A DNA stretch of 41,108 nt, from contig JAFIGF010000219.1 in the NCBI GenBank assembly GCA_020831535.1, positions 1 to 41,108 on the forward strand, in the 5' to 3' direction. This stretch comes from Opitutales bacterium (lineage in GTDB: Bacteria > Verrucomicrobiota > Verrucomicrobiia > Opitutales > T3Sed10-336). Positions within the stretch are counted from its first letter, which is position 1, and the number at the start of each line of letters is the position of its first letter. Both the position numbers and the translations under genes were made by a program. Below, piece after piece: positions 25,334 to 35,500 of the stretch. The notes below the pieces were generated by a model. The model was not told the DNA's origin and made no database searches. It saw only the letters and a list, made by a program, of their open reading frames with translations.

Positions 25334-27082
25334 ATGTGTACATCCAAACCAGACAATCAGGAACAATTTTCCGCCGACACCCTATTCCAATTTGTGTGGA
25401 GTTATCGCCGCGCACTCATGCCGGGATTGTTTTTGGCCTTGGCCCGAACCATCGTTATCGCGCCTTTCCCCTTTTTCTTCCAGGTCATCATTGATGAGCA
25501 CGTCAAGAGTGCCAATGTCGCCGGGATCATCAGTATCAGTTTGATGTTCATCGGGCTTCTTTTTCTGCATTGGGTGTTTACCGTCGAGGGTGCCGGAGCC
25601 ATCGCGCGGGTGGTGGCCCGAATGATTCTGGAATTACGCTCTCGTATCTTCCACAAGCTCCAATTCCTTCATTTCGGGTACCTGGATAGGCAGAAAACAG
25701 GACGGTTGTTGTCCAAATACGCTTTTGATACCCAGAATGTGGAGCAAGTGATCATGCCCATGCTGAATCAATTGCTCCCAAACATTCTCTATAGCCTTTC
25801 CATCATAATCCTCCTGACCTTTTTGAACTGGCAGCTATCGCTTATTATTTTGGCCATCGTGCCTCTTTATTTTTTCAGTCGCCGGTATTTCTTCCTGCGA
25901 ATCCAGGCCAAGAACCGGGCCATGAGGATGGCCCGGGAACGATTGACCGGGACGGCGAGCGAGTACATCTCTGCTCTTCGCCTGGTTCGTGGGTATGGAC
26001 AGGAACGCAACGCCATCGGCACCATTGAGGAAACCAGCTTGAACTACGCTCGTTCCCGTACCGATCAGATTTCGATCAATAACAGCTTTGGCGCCTTTGC
26101 CACTGTGGCGACCCAAGCGCTTTCCCTTCTGGTGGTGGCCGGCGGGGCCTATATGGTGATTCATGGGCAGCTAACCTTGGGGACCCTTTTCGCCTTTATG
26201 GCGGGACTCCCGATTATCCTCATGCCAGTGCAATTGTTCTTGAATTTCAGCCAGCAATACTTTGTAGGGAAAGAGGCTTTTTATTCTCTTCGGGAGCTGC
26301 TAACGAGTCAGTATGTGGAGGACTGGAAAGGTGCCCGCAAGCCCAACCCCTTCGAGGGACGGATTACCTTCGAGAATGTTTCGTTTTCCTATGACAAGAC
26401 CAGCGAGCCCGCTATCCGTGAGGTGAATCTCGATATCGGCGCGGGGGAGCATGTAGCTTTGGTTGGTCCTTCCGGCTCCGGGAAAAGCACTATCGCCAAT
26501 TTGGTCCTCGGCCTTTATGGAGCAAAATCGGGTCAAATCCTGATCGATGGAATTCCCCAACGAGACATCAACATGAGGTGGCTCCGTCGGCATTGCGCTA
26601 TCGTCATGCAGGAAAGTCTCATGTTGTCGGGCTCTATCTTCGACAACATCCGGTTTGCGCGTTTCGATGCGTCCCGGGAGGAAGTCGAGGAGGCAGCCCG
26701 TTTGGCCAATGCCGATGAATTTATCAAAAAACTGCCCGAGCAATATGAGACGGAAGTCGGCGAACGTGGTACCATGCTTTCCGGAGGCCAGCGCCAACGC
26801 CTGTCCATTGCCCGGGCGATTTTGCGCGATCCGCGAATTTTGATTTTAGATGAGGCCACTTCCGCTCTCGATTATGAGAGCGAAAGGCTAATTCAGGATG
26901 CTCTCGACAATCTTTCCCGGGGCCGAACGGTTATTACCATTGCCCACCGTCTCAGTACCGTGAAAAAAGCCGACCGCATCATTGTCATGTCCTCTGGCCA
27001 AATTCGCGAACAAGGCAGTTACGAAGAACTCTCGCATGCCCAGGGCTATTTCCAACACCTCCTGCAGAGCCAAGGCAATTGA
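25334..27082 (+). CDS. ABC exporter (fused permease and ATPase)
   Basis: The product is 582 aa. The transmembrane domain (about 25-310) has six hydrophobic helices, and its coupling region includes GYLDRQKTGRLLSKYAFD. The nucleotide-binding domain (about 340-580) has Walker A GPSGSGKST, signature LSGGQRQR, Walker B ILILDEATSALD and H-loop TIAHRLST. There is no N-terminal peptidase C39 domain, so it is not a bacteriocin-type processing exporter. The HlyD-like partner just upstream suggests export across both membranes or delivery to the periplasm, for example of a lipid, peptide or drug. It is a different protein from the MsbA-like exporter at 13357-15138, which has no adaptor. Confidence 0.9.
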   Translation: MCTSKPDNQEQFSADTLFQFVWSYRRALMPGLFLALARTIVIAPFPFFFQVIIDEHVKSANVAGIISISLMFIGLLFLHWVFTVEGAGAIARVVARMILELRSRIFHKLQFLHFGYLDRQKTGRLLSKYAFDTQNVEQVIMPMLNQLLPNILYSLSIIILLTFLNWQLSLIILAIVPLYFFSRRYFFLRIQAKNRAMRMARERLTGTASEYISALRLVRGYGQERNAIGTIEETSLNYARSRTDQISINNSFGAFATVATQALSLLVVAGGAYMVIHGQLTLGTLFAFMAGLPIILMPVQLFLNFSQQYFVGKEAFYSLRELLTSQYVEDWKGARKPNPFEGRITFENVSFSYDKTSEPAIREVNLDIGAGEHVALVGPSGSGKSTIANLVLGLYGAKSGQILIDGIPQRDINMRWLRRHCAIVMQESLMLSGSIFDNIRFARFDASREEVEEAARLANADEFIKKLPEQYETEVGERGTMLSGGQRQRLSIARAILRDPRILILDEATSALDYESERLIQDALDNLSRGRTVITIAHRLSTVKKADRIIVMSSGQIREQGSYEELSHAQGYFQHLLQSQGN

Positions 27083-27171
27083 GCGTGCCTGTCGTGAGCT
27101 TGCCGAACCGGTCAAAGGGCGAAGTGCCACCTTTCCTTCTTAATTGCTGCGCCGTCTTTCCGTCGGTCTTT

Positions 27172-27861
27172 TCAATCCCGGCGGGGAAGGACGCTTTGGC
27201 GGGCGTTTTGCCGGGCGATGGTATGGGCGGGTAATACTCCGCTGAAGGAAGTGAGGGGCAAAACCAAGGAACGGCGTCCGATCACTGTTCCCGGTTGCAG
27301 GACTGCGTTGCAGCCAATCTCCGCCTCGTCACCCAGGAAGGCACCGCACTTTCGGAGATTGGTGGAATAGGTGAGACCGTCTGCCCGGATGTCCACGATC
27401 GCTTGGTCCAGTCGCAGATTGGACAGAATAACCCCCGCGCCCAGATGGGCTTTTTGTCCGAGAATGGAATCGCCTACATAGTTGAAATGCGGCACTTGGG
27501 CCCCGTCGAGCAAAAGGGCGTTCTTGATTTCGGTGGAGTTGCCGGTGACCACGCCCCGTCCGATGATGGCTTTTCCGCGGATCCACGCTCCCGGACGAAT
27601 CTCCGTCTCGGGACCAATGATCGCGGGACCTTCCAAAGTGCAATTGGGGGACAGTTTGACGGAGGGGTGAAGATGAACCCCGGGACCAATAAAACACCCC
27701 GGCGGAATCTTTTCCGATGGATAGGGCGGGTAGGGCGACTCCGGGAAAGATTTCAGAACTTCGCTAACTACCGGAAGCCATTCCCAGGGGGCGGCTTTCA
27801 GGTCAAATTTTTCGGCCCCGGGAAGATCTTCGGGGAGAGTAAAGTAGTCGTGGCAATGCAT
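27172..27861 (-). CDS. Left-handed beta-helix (hexapeptide) acyltransferase-like protein
   Basis: The product is 229 aa. After an N-terminal segment of about 50 residues, hexapeptide repeats run from about 55 to 195 (for example CFIGPGVHLHPSVKL, AIIGPETEIRPGAWI, AVLQPGTVIGRRSLV). The N-SILGQKAHLGAGVILSN-type segment resembles the acetyltransferase half of GlmU, and proteins of this type are often labelled UDP-N-acetylglucosamine diphosphorylase although the nucleotidyltransferase domain is absent here. An acetyl or acyl transfer to a nucleotide sugar is plausible. It starts 15 bp after the hemY stop, so the two are co-transcribed. Confidence 0.8.
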   Translation of the reverse strand: MHCHDYFTLPEDLPGAEKFDLKAAPWEWLPVVSEVLKSFPESPYPPYPSEKIPPGCFIGPGVHLHPSVKLSPNCTLEGPAIIGPETEIRPGAWIRGKAIIGRGVVTGNSTEIKNALLLDGAQVPHFNYVGDSILGQKAHLGAGVILSNLRLDQAIVDIRADGLTYSTNLRKCGAFLGDEAEIGCNAVLQPGTVIGRRSLVLPLTSFSGVLPAHTIARQNARQSVLPRRD

Positions 27862-27876
27862 GGGGAAATTGGTGGG

Positions 27877-29262
27877 TTAGGATTTGGTCGGGGTTTTCAG
27901 GGATGATCGGATTTTTTGCGCCGCCTGATGGCCGCTTTCCAAACATTGGGGCATCGAAATGCCATCGACCATATTTCCCGCAAGAAAAAACCCCGGCCAG
28001 TTTTTTTCTGCGCCGTGACGGGCCAAAAGAAATGATTGGTGGTCGAGCGTATACTGGGGAATCGCTTGGGGCCAGTGGCGTGCGGCATAAAACTTTGGCT
28101 GCTCCGTGATCGAAAGCAACTTTGCTACCGCCGGTAGGATTTCCCGGCGGACTTGCGCCTCGTTGAAGGAGGCTTTTTCCGGATGCCGTTTCCCTCCGAC
28201 AAAGAGATTCAGCAAAACCTCCCCGGAAGGAGCCCTTTCGGAAAAAAGAGAAGAGGCAAAAATGACTCCGAGAAAGGGGAGGTTTTCGATCTCCGGAACC
28301 AGCACTCCGAATCCATCAAGAGCGTGCTCTACCGCTTCTCTTGGATAGGTCAGGGTAATGACTTGAACCGGAGCATAGTCGATGTGTGGCCAACTCTCAC
28401 GGTCGGGGGGAGCGGGGAGGGCCGCGGCCAGCTCATCGGACCAGGTTGTGAGGAGAATTTGCTCGAAGACTTTTTGTTCCCCCCCGGCAAAGGTCAGCCG
28501 CCAGTGTCCGTCTTCCGTGGGTTCGGCTTTTTGCAGCGGGCTGTTCAGAAGGGGTTGTCGATGGAGGGCCTTGGCTAACGCCTGGGGGAGTTTTTCCAGG
28601 CCGCTGGCAAAGGAGACTGTTCCTTTGGGAGGGCGGGGAGCCCCGCCCCGGGCTTTTTTCTTCTCCTTGGCCAACTTCAAAAACCCCCGGAACAGCGACC
28701 CGCCCTTCTCCTCCGCCTCGACAAGGGTAGGGAATGCCAGCGCGACCGCCAGTTTCTTCGGATCCCCGGCGTAAATGCCCCCGACAAAGGGGTTCACCCC
28801 GTAATCCAGAACTTCCCGACCCAAGCGTCGTTGCGCAAAGTTTGCAACGGTTTCGCTTTTTGTCGCTGCCCCGCGCTTGCGGAACGGTTCAGTGAGAAGG
28901 CGTAGCTTCCCCTTCCAGGAAAGCCAGGGGGAAAAAGGAAAGGCCAGTGGGCCTCCGGGAAGCGCGACAGGCTTCCCCCCGCGCACCACAAAACGCTTTT
29001 TAGCCTTCGGATTGGGAGGCGTGAGATCCTTGGCCAAGTCGAGCTCACGCAAAAGTGTTTCCAACACCGGGCTGCCGCGCAAGAGCGTCGAAGGCCCCTG
29101 TTCAAATAAGTAGTCTCCCTCACGCTGGGTCGTTATGGCCCCACCCATTCGCCCCGAGGCCTCGAAAATCTGCGCTTCCACCCCCTCTTTTTGCAAAAAA
29201 TACCCTGCCGACAATCCTGTAAGCCCCGCCCCGATAATCGCCACCGATGGTTTTTTGCTCAT
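27877..29262 (-). CDS. hemY: Protoporphyrinogen oxidase (HemY/PPOX type)
   Basis: The product is 461 aa. It oxidises (copro)protoporphyrinogen IX in haem synthesis using FAD and oxygen. The FAD dinucleotide loop is VAIIGAGLTGLSAGYFLQ, followed by EASGRMGGAI. GYDYLFEQGPSTLL-like and NPFVGGIYAGDPKKLA segments are typical of PPOX. The C-terminal FAD contact reads FFLAGNMVDGISMPQCLESG. The frame extends to 29298; ATG at 29262 (MSKKPSVAIIGAG) is chosen because AGGATGGG lies about 5-12 bp upstream. No other haem genes are adjacent. Confidence 0.92.
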   Translation of the reverse strand: MSKKPSVAIIGAGLTGLSAGYFLQKEGVEAQIFEASGRMGGAITTQREGDYLFEQGPSTLLRGSPVLETLLRELDLAKDLTPPNPKAKKRFVVRGGKPVALPGGPLAFPFSPWLSWKGKLRLLTEPFRKRGAATKSETVANFAQRRLGREVLDYGVNPFVGGIYAGDPKKLAVALAFPTLVEAEEKGGSLFRGFLKLAKEKKKARGGAPRPPKGTVSFASGLEKLPQALAKALHRQPLLNSPLQKAEPTEDGHWRLTFAGGEQKVFEQILLTTWSDELAAALPAPPDRESWPHIDYAPVQVITLTYPREAVEHALDGFGVLVPEIENLPFLGVIFASSLFSERAPSGEVLLNLFVGGKRHPEKASFNEAQVRREILPAVAKLLSITEQPKFYAARHWPQAIPQYTLDHQSFLLARHGAEKNWPGFFLAGNMVDGISMPQCLESGHQAAQKIRSSLKTPTKS

Positions 29263-29300
29263 AGTGCCCATCCTGCGTAACCCACGCTGGCAAAGCAATC

Positions 29301-29416
29301 CGGAAACGTATTTTTACGGGTCTGTCCCTAGACTATTGACAATAAAATTTACGGGTCTGGCTCTTGATTATTGACCGGAACGTATTTTCAGGGGTGCGTC
29401 CCTAGAGTGTTGACGG
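29301..29416 (+). repeat. Three tandem-like copies of a short second repeat family
   Basis: Three units lie head to tail. Unit 1 (29301-29340) has ATTTTTACGGGTCTGTCCCT and ends CTATTGAC. Unit 2 (29341-29375) has AAATTTACGGGTCTGGCTCT and ends TTATTGAC. Unit 3 (29376-29416) has ATTTTCAGGGGTGCGTCCCT and ends TGTTGACGG. Each can form a tiny GGG-N5-CCC hairpin except unit 2, where it is weak. A fourth copy is at 40864-40904, beside a Y1 transposase gene. The array fills most of the region between the divergent hemY and mutarotase-like genes, so it may overlap their promoters. Confidence 0.8.
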
Positions 29417-29471
29417 AATTCGGGTGGTTTTTCTTTTCTTCGGGGAAAGAGGGCGGTAAGCTGGCTTCCTT

Positions 29472-30407
29472 ATGCCTGACCTTACTCTTTCAGAAACCTC
29501 TTTTGATGGCTGGAAATCGTTCCAGCTTCGGACGGACCGTTTTGTTTTGACGGCTCCGTTGGAAATCGGCCCACGATTTATGGAATTCCGCCGTCCCGAC
29601 GGGGAGAACCTGTTTTATCAATTTCCCGGCCAACAAGGGGGTAAAAACGAGGAGGACCACCAACTTCGGGGTGGGCATCGTCTCTGGCATTCCCCGGAAC
29701 ACGAGGTGCGTACCTACCAACCGGATAACACCGCCGTCAGCGTGGATCACGGAGCCCGTGGCTTTCGCCTCCAAGGGCCGCTCGAGGAAAAAACCGGGAT
29801 GGAAAAAAGCCTGGGCGTGGAAGTGCTCGGGAAAGATACTCTGCAGATCAAGCATTCGCTGACCAATCATGGTATGTGGCCTGTCCCCTGCGCGGCCTGG
29901 CCCCTCACCATGCTTCAACGGGGAGGGGTCGGCGTTGTTCCTTTTTTTCCCAAAGGGGAACACCCACGCGATCTTTTGCCCAACATGGCGATGGTTCCCT
30001 GGACCTACACCGACCTGTCGGCTCCTTGCTGGAAATTCCGCTCCAGCTACCTGGCGATTGATACCTCCGTTGCCCAAACTCCCCAAAAACTGGGTTTCAC
30101 CAACTATCCGGGCTGGTCTGCCTACTGGTTGAACGGAGACACTTTTGTGAAATATGCGGTTCCCCCCAAGGCGGGGGAGACGTACCCTGATCTGGGATGT
30201 TGCTTCGAAACCTTCTGCAATGATGCGCTGATCGAATTGGAGACCCTCAGCCCGCTCGTCTCTCTCGAGCCGCAGGAAACCATTTCTCATGACGAGTTTT
30301 GGACGTTGATTCCCGGCTTGCCTTCACCACTGGAGGAAAAAGACTACCTCGAGGGACTGTTTCCGGCGGTTTCCCAGTGGCTAAAAACCCTGCCGCTAAA
30401 CGACTGA
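29472..30407 (+). CDS. Aldose-epimerase-superfamily (galactose-mutarotase-like) protein
   Basis: The product is 311 aa, beta-strand rich. The start resembles mutarotase-fold proteins of the DUF4380 type (FVLTAPLEIGPRFMEFRRPDGENLFYQ), with the frequent 'GG.R.W..PE' element as GGHRLWHSPEHE at about residues 66-77. SLTNHG and WPLTMLQRGG are other fold landmarks. No signal peptide is seen. The function is not established; it could act on a sugar or be a carbohydrate-binding fold without mutarotase activity. It ends 6 bp before fmt, so the two are co-transcribed. Confidence 0.7.
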   Translation: MPDLTLSETSFDGWKSFQLRTDRFVLTAPLEIGPRFMEFRRPDGENLFYQFPGQQGGKNEEDHQLRGGHRLWHSPEHEVRTYQPDNTAVSVDHGARGFRLQGPLEEKTGMEKSLGVEVLGKDTLQIKHSLTNHGMWPVPCAAWPLTMLQRGGVGVVPFFPKGEHPRDLLPNMAMVPWTYTDLSAPCWKFRSSYLAIDTSVAQTPQKLGFTNYPGWSAYWLNGDTFVKYAVPPKAGETYPDLGCCFETFCNDALIELETLSPLVSLEPQETISHDEFWTLIPGLPSPLEEKDYLEGLFPAVSQWLKTLPLND

Positions 30408-30413
30408 TATCTG

Positions 30414-31445
30414 ATGGGCCATCCCCTGCGGATCATATTTCTGGCAGCTGACCCTATTGCCCTGCCTTCTTTGCGCTTTTTACACCAGCCTCCTGATGAC
30501 CTGCCGGTTAAGCTGGTGGGTTTGGTTTCCCAACCGGACCGGCCGACTGGAAGAGGGCGAAAGACCAAGCCCAATCCTGCCGCCGCCTGGGCGGAGGAAC
30601 AGGGGCTATCGTGTTGGAAACCGGAAAAGCCCGATGACGATTTGGTGGCCACCTTGGCGGCGGAAAAACCGGATCTTTTGCTGGTGATGGCCTACGGTCA
30701 CTTGCTGAAAAAAAACATCCGCGAACTGGCTCCCCGTGGGATCTGGAATTTACACGCTTCTCTTCTTCCCGCCTATCGCGGGGCCTCTCCGGCGGTGGGG
30801 GCGATTGCCGGGGGCGAAACCGAATCCGGCGTTACTTTCATGGAAGTGGTTCGCCAAATGGATGCCGGGGATATAGTCGCCCAGGAAAAGGTGCCGGTGA
30901 CCGAAACCGATTCCGGGGCCGATCTGGAGGAAAAAATTGGGCAGGCATCACCGGGCCTGCTGGCGCAAGTTTTGCCTCTTTTTTGTCGCGGAGAAGAGAT
31001 TCCCCGTATTTTCCAAAACGATGCCGAGGCTTCCTATACCCGCAAGCTCCGCAAGGATGACGGGTATCTCGATTTTCATGGTTCGGCCCAAGCTTTGGCC
31101 CGCCGCATCAATGCCTTGAATCCCTGGCCCGGGGCCTTTTTGGAGGTGGGTGAGAGTAAATTGAAAATCGGCCGGGCCAGTGCCGGGTCCGGGAAATCTG
31201 ACGAAGAGACTTTCGGCCCTGGCCGCCTTCTGCCCGATCCTTCCGGGAAATTGGTCCGCATCGCTTGTGCCGAGGGCGTTCTTAACGTTCTGCAATTGCA
31301 ACGACCGGGCGGTAAAATGCTCCCCGCAGAGGATTTCTTGCGGGGCTTCTCTTTCCCGGAAAAGATCCAATTTCCCTCCCACCCCATGGAGCCTCTCGTC
31401 CTTTCCGCCGAGGAGTGGGCCAACCGCCAGAAAGCTCATCGCTGA
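30414..31445 (+). CDS. fmt: Methionyl-tRNA formyltransferase
   Basis: The product is 343 aa. It formylates initiator Met-tRNA using 10-formyl-tetrahydrofolate. The catalytic triad is present: Asn112 and His114 in WNLHASLLPAYRGASP and Asp150 in RQMDAGDI. The typical GAIAGGETESGVTFM follows the SLLP loop. The C-terminal OB-like domain (about 215-320) is retained (RINALNPWPGAFLEVGESKLKI). The length is slightly longer than the roughly 310-315 aa of E. coli Fmt, mostly at the C-terminus. Peptide deformylase, its usual neighbour, is not in the window. Confidence 0.95.
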   Translation: MGHPLRIIFLAADPIALPSLRFLHQPPDDLPVKLVGLVSQPDRPTGRGRKTKPNPAAAWAEEQGLSCWKPEKPDDDLVATLAAEKPDLLLVMAYGHLLKKNIRELAPRGIWNLHASLLPAYRGASPAVGAIAGGETESGVTFMEVVRQMDAGDIVAQEKVPVTETDSGADLEEKIGQASPGLLAQVLPLFCRGEEIPRIFQNDAEASYTRKLRKDDGYLDFHGSAQALARRINALNPWPGAFLEVGESKLKIGRASAGSGKSDEETFGPGRLLPDPSGKLVRIACAEGVLNVLQLQRPGGKMLPAEDFLRGFSFPEKIQFPSHPMEPLVLSAEEWANRQKAHR

Positions 31446-31545
31446 GGGGTCCACCGAGATCAGAGGTTTTATGTAAATAACAAAGGGTCAGGATCCTAAA
31501 ATCCGTTCTTTGCCGACTCTCGGATTTATCGTTCCGCAGGGTAGG

Positions 31546-32490
31546 CTAAAAGGATTTTTCGGCGAGCCAGCGTTCGGCTTCGATGGCGGCCTGGCAACCC
31601 ATGCCGGCGGCGGTGATGGCCTGGCGGTAAACATGGTCGACACAGTCACCGGCAGCATAAACCCCTTCGAGCTTGGTTTTGATCTGGCTGTTGCCTTCGG
31701 GAAGGAGGTACCCATTTTCATCGACTGGCAAGGCGTTGGCGAAGGGTTTGGTGTTGGGGATATGCCCGATGGCGATAAAAACCCCTTTAACGGGAATTTC
31801 CCGCTTTTCTTCTTTGACCCGATCAATAATCCGGATCCCACTGACGGCGCCTTCATCGGCACCAAGGATGTCATCTACCAAACTGTTCCAGACCATTTCG
31901 ATCTTGGGCTCGGCCAGAACCCGATCCTGCATGATTTGCGAGGCCCGCAGTTCATCGCGGCGGTGGATAAGGTACACCTTGGAGCAAAACCGGGTGAGGA
32001 AGAGAGCCTCCTCACAAGCGGAATCCCCGCCGCCCACCACGGCGACATCCATATCCCGATAAAAGGCTCCGTCGCAGGTTGCGCAGGTAGTGACTCCACC
32101 ACCTCCATAAAGTTTTTTCTCCGATTCCAGACCGAGTAACCGAGGGGAGGCTCCTGTGGCAATGATCACCGTTCGGGCCCGGTAGGTTTCACTGTCGGTC
32201 TTTAAAATCCTGGGATGACCGGAGAAATCGGCTTCTTTTATCAAACCTTGGGTAAAGCGCGCGCCGAAGCGTTTGGCTTGCTTGCGCATTTCATCGGTGA
32301 GCCCGTACCCGTCAACTCCTTTGGAGAACCCCGGGAAATTTTCAACTTCCGAAGTCGTGGTCAACTGACCTCCCGGTTGCGATCCTTCAATAACCAAGGG
32401 ATTGAGATTCGCCCGGGCGGTATAAATGGCGGCGGTCAGGCCCGCGCAGCCGGTTCCAATGATCAGGACATTTTCAATCTCTTCAGACAT
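31546..32490 (-). CDS. trxB: Thioredoxin-disulfide reductase
   Basis: The product is 314 aa. It is an NADPH- and FAD-dependent reductase of thioredoxin. The FAD loop is [19 protein letters not shown] (9-27). The redox pair is Cys136 and Cys139 in [12 protein letters not shown]. The NADPH loop is [14 protein letters not shown] (149-162). The C-terminal FAD motif is [24 protein letters not shown]. All catalytic elements are intact. It converges on fmt across a 100-bp gap and lies downstream of, and on the same strand as, the second RND pump genes, 91 bp away. Confidence 0.96.
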   Translation of the reverse strand: MSEEIENVLIIGTGCAGLTAAIYTARANLNPLVIEGSQPGGQLTTTSEVENFPGFSKGVDGYGLTDEMRKQAKRFGARFTQGLIKEADFSGHPRILKTDSETYRARTVIIATGASPRLLGLESEKKLYGGGGVTTCATCDGAFYRDMDVAVVGGGDSACEEALFLTRFCSKVYLIHRRDELRASQIMQDRVLAEPKIEMVWNSLVDDILGADEGAVSGIRIIDRVKEEKREIPVKGVFIAIGHIPNTKPFANALPVDENGYLLPEGNSQIKTKLEGVYAAGDCVDHVYRQAITAAGMGCQAAIEAERWLAEKSF

Positions 32491-32581
32491 AGTTAGACGC
32501 TAGGGTTTTTCCTCTTTCGAGAAAAGGAGAAATTTTATCATCCTCGTAGTTCATACGCCTGGGGACGTTTTGAGGGGTTCA

Positions 32582-35500
32582 TTATTCCTCGCAGATTTGG
32601 GACCGCTTACGGAATAATCCCTTCAAATCGTCGGTAATTGAGTACAGGCAGGGAATTAGAATCATCGTAATTGCGGAGGCGAAGAGAAGCCCGAAGACAA
32701 TCGCTTGAGCCATCGGGGCAAGAAACTCTTCCTGCCCATCGGTTAAAAAAGCGAGAGTGAACAGCCCGCCAATGGTGGTCGCCGTGGTCAGGAAGATCGG
32801 CCGAAAACGAATGCGGGCAGAGTGGATAATAGAGTACCAGCGCAGGTAACGGGCTTGTTCAAGGGGAGCTGCCCGCAGCCCGGCGGGGGCATTTTTCCGT
32901 CTTTCCCGGTTGATGAAGTGAACAAAAACCACGCTGTTGTTAACGACAATCCCAGCCAGGGCAATGGTTCCCATGATGGCCATAAGCCCCAGCGGTTCCC
33001 CCATAATGACCAAGCCTCCAATGACTCCAATGATGCCGAAAGGGATGACTGACATAACTACAACTGGTTGGACAAAGGAGTTGAATAAAAAGGCCAGAAT
33101 CGCATAGATCAGGAGAAAGGCGATTAGGGCGGCGACTCTCATGGCCTCCAGACTTCTTTCGGTGTCCTCATTCTCGCCCGCTAAATTGAACCGAATTTCA
33201 GGAAATTGCTCGAGGAACCCGGGCAGCCAGGTTTCGACTTCTGCGTTAGCCCGCCGGGAGGTGAGAATATCGCTGTCAATCTCACTGGAAACGGTAATCA
33301 CCCGACGCTGGTTGCGGCGGTTGATTCTGGGCAAGCCGGATTCTTCAGAGAGTTCGACCAGTTCCTCCAAAGCAATAAAATTCCCGTTCTCGGTCGGTAT
33401 CCGCAGCCCCCGTAAGATGGCTGGGTCTCGCTGCCAACGTTCGGCCAGCTTGACCCGGATGACAACTTCGTCGTTCCCTTGGCGAAAGCGGCTGGCTTCG
33501 AGGCCGCGGTACGCGGCTTGTAAGGCTTCCCCCACCGCCGCTACGGAAACTCCCGCCGCGGCGGCTTTTTCTTCATCAATCCGGAAGACAAATTCCGGTT
33601 TTCCGCGCTCAAAATCATTCGCTACATCGCGAATTCCGGGCATCGAACGGAGGCGTTGCTCGACTTCGTCCGCCACCACTTGCAGCTCGCTGAAGTGCTC
33701 TCCCATAATCTGCACATTGACTGGACGCCCCACCGGAGGGCCTCCTCCTTCGGCCTCAACTTGCCCTTGGACGACGGCGGGGATCTCGTTGATGAGATTT
33801 TGCAGGTCCCGGATAATCAAACTGGGAGGGCGGGCTTCGGGATTGTCCTCGTCGAGATCAATGGTGATGAAGGCCAAATTGCTCCCGGAAATGTTGAAAT
33901 TGTTGCTGTCATCCAAACGGGTCCCAATTCGGGTGGAGATACTCAAAAGATCCGTCTCCGGAAGGGTGTTGATGATCTTCTCCTCAATGGCCCCGGTTTC
34001 CTGCGCGGTTTGATCCAGGGAGTAACTGGCTGGAAAATCCAATTTGATGGTGAGCCGGTCGGCGTAGTCGGTGCTGAATAGCTCGAATTGGAGGATCTCG
34101 AATTTGACCAGCGCTAGCCCACCAAAAAGTAAAAGGATGAAACCGCCAATAACCGCATAGCGTATGCGCAAACAGATTTTCAGCAAATAGGTGTAGGTGT
34201 TGATGATTTCCCGTAAAAGGAAATTTATCAGTCCCCGGGTTTCCCAATAAAGGATGTTCAGGGAAAGAAGAATCTTCTCATGCCATTTACGGCTCGCTGC
34301 TCGCATACGCTCCATCTCCGAAATCGATTTCGGGAGATGGATGAAATCATGCATATGGCTGGGCAGGATGATGAAGGCCTGGATCAGGGAGAAAAGAAGC
34401 CCTGAAATGACGACGACGGGAATGACAAAAAGGATTTTTCCGATAACGCCTTCACCGAGAATGAGCGGAAGAAACGCGGCCATTGTGGTGGAGACACTGC
34501 CCACCACTGGCCAGATAACCTCCGTCGTTCCTTTGACTGCCGCTTCCAAACGAGAGTAGCCTTCTTCAAAATAGCGGTACACATTTTCCGCAATCACCAC
34601 CGCATCGTCCACGATCATGCCCAAAGCCATGATCAAAGCAAAAAGCGAAATGATGTTTAGGCTTTCGCCACTGAAATAGAGAACAATAAACGTCCCGGCA
34701 AAGGATATAGGCAAACCGATGGCAATGAGAATGGCCAATCGCCAATTGAGCAGGGAAACGAGCAAAACGGTGACAATGACCAGCGCCTGGATGCCATTTT
34801 GTACGACTGTGCGGATACGCACGTCGATGTACTTGGTCGTGTCAGCAACGATGGTGGCCTCCAAGCCTTCGGGGAAACTTTCTTCGGCCAGGGCCAGGAC
34901 TTCCCTGATCTCCGCGGCGGTCTCCAGGGCATCGGCTCCCTTGCTTTGGATAATGGTAAAACTGACGGCCTCCCGTAGATTGACCCTCGCCTCGGTGCGT
35001 GCTTCCTCCATGGTGTCCCGAATGGTGGCAACATCGCGAAGGCGAATAATTCCGTCTTCGGTAAACGATACAGGCACTGAGGCGAGCTCCCGGGCTTCTT
35101 GGATTTGCCCTTGCATTCGGACTACCCGCTCTCCCCCGATTCCCTCAATACGGCCGGCGACGCGGTCTTGGTTGCGGTCCCGAATCGCTTGGGTGATCAC
35201 CGAAAGGGGAACGCCCAATGCCTCGCTGATAAATGGGTCGGTCTCCACCCAGATCTCCCGGTCACGGATGCCGTCGACCAAAACGTCGGAAACTCCGCGA
35301 ACAATTTTCAAATCTCTTTCCAGGGCATCCATGGTGTCGCGTACGTCAATTGCCCGCGTTCCCGTTGGCAATTTCACCCCAAGGGTCATCAAGGGAATTG
35401 GAATATCGAACTCCTCGACGATGGGCTCCTCCACTGAAGAGGGTAGGTCGGGTCGGGCGCGGGATACCTGTTGCCGGGTATCGTTAAGGATTGGGTCAAG

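Noticed and set aside
31477-31510. Possible fifth copy of the second repeat family
   Set aside because: The reverse complement has TTTTAGGATCCTGACCCTTT, loosely like the unit, but too many positions differ to support it. A 7-bp inverted repeat nearby (31499-31505 with 31521-31527) is also too weak to call a terminator.
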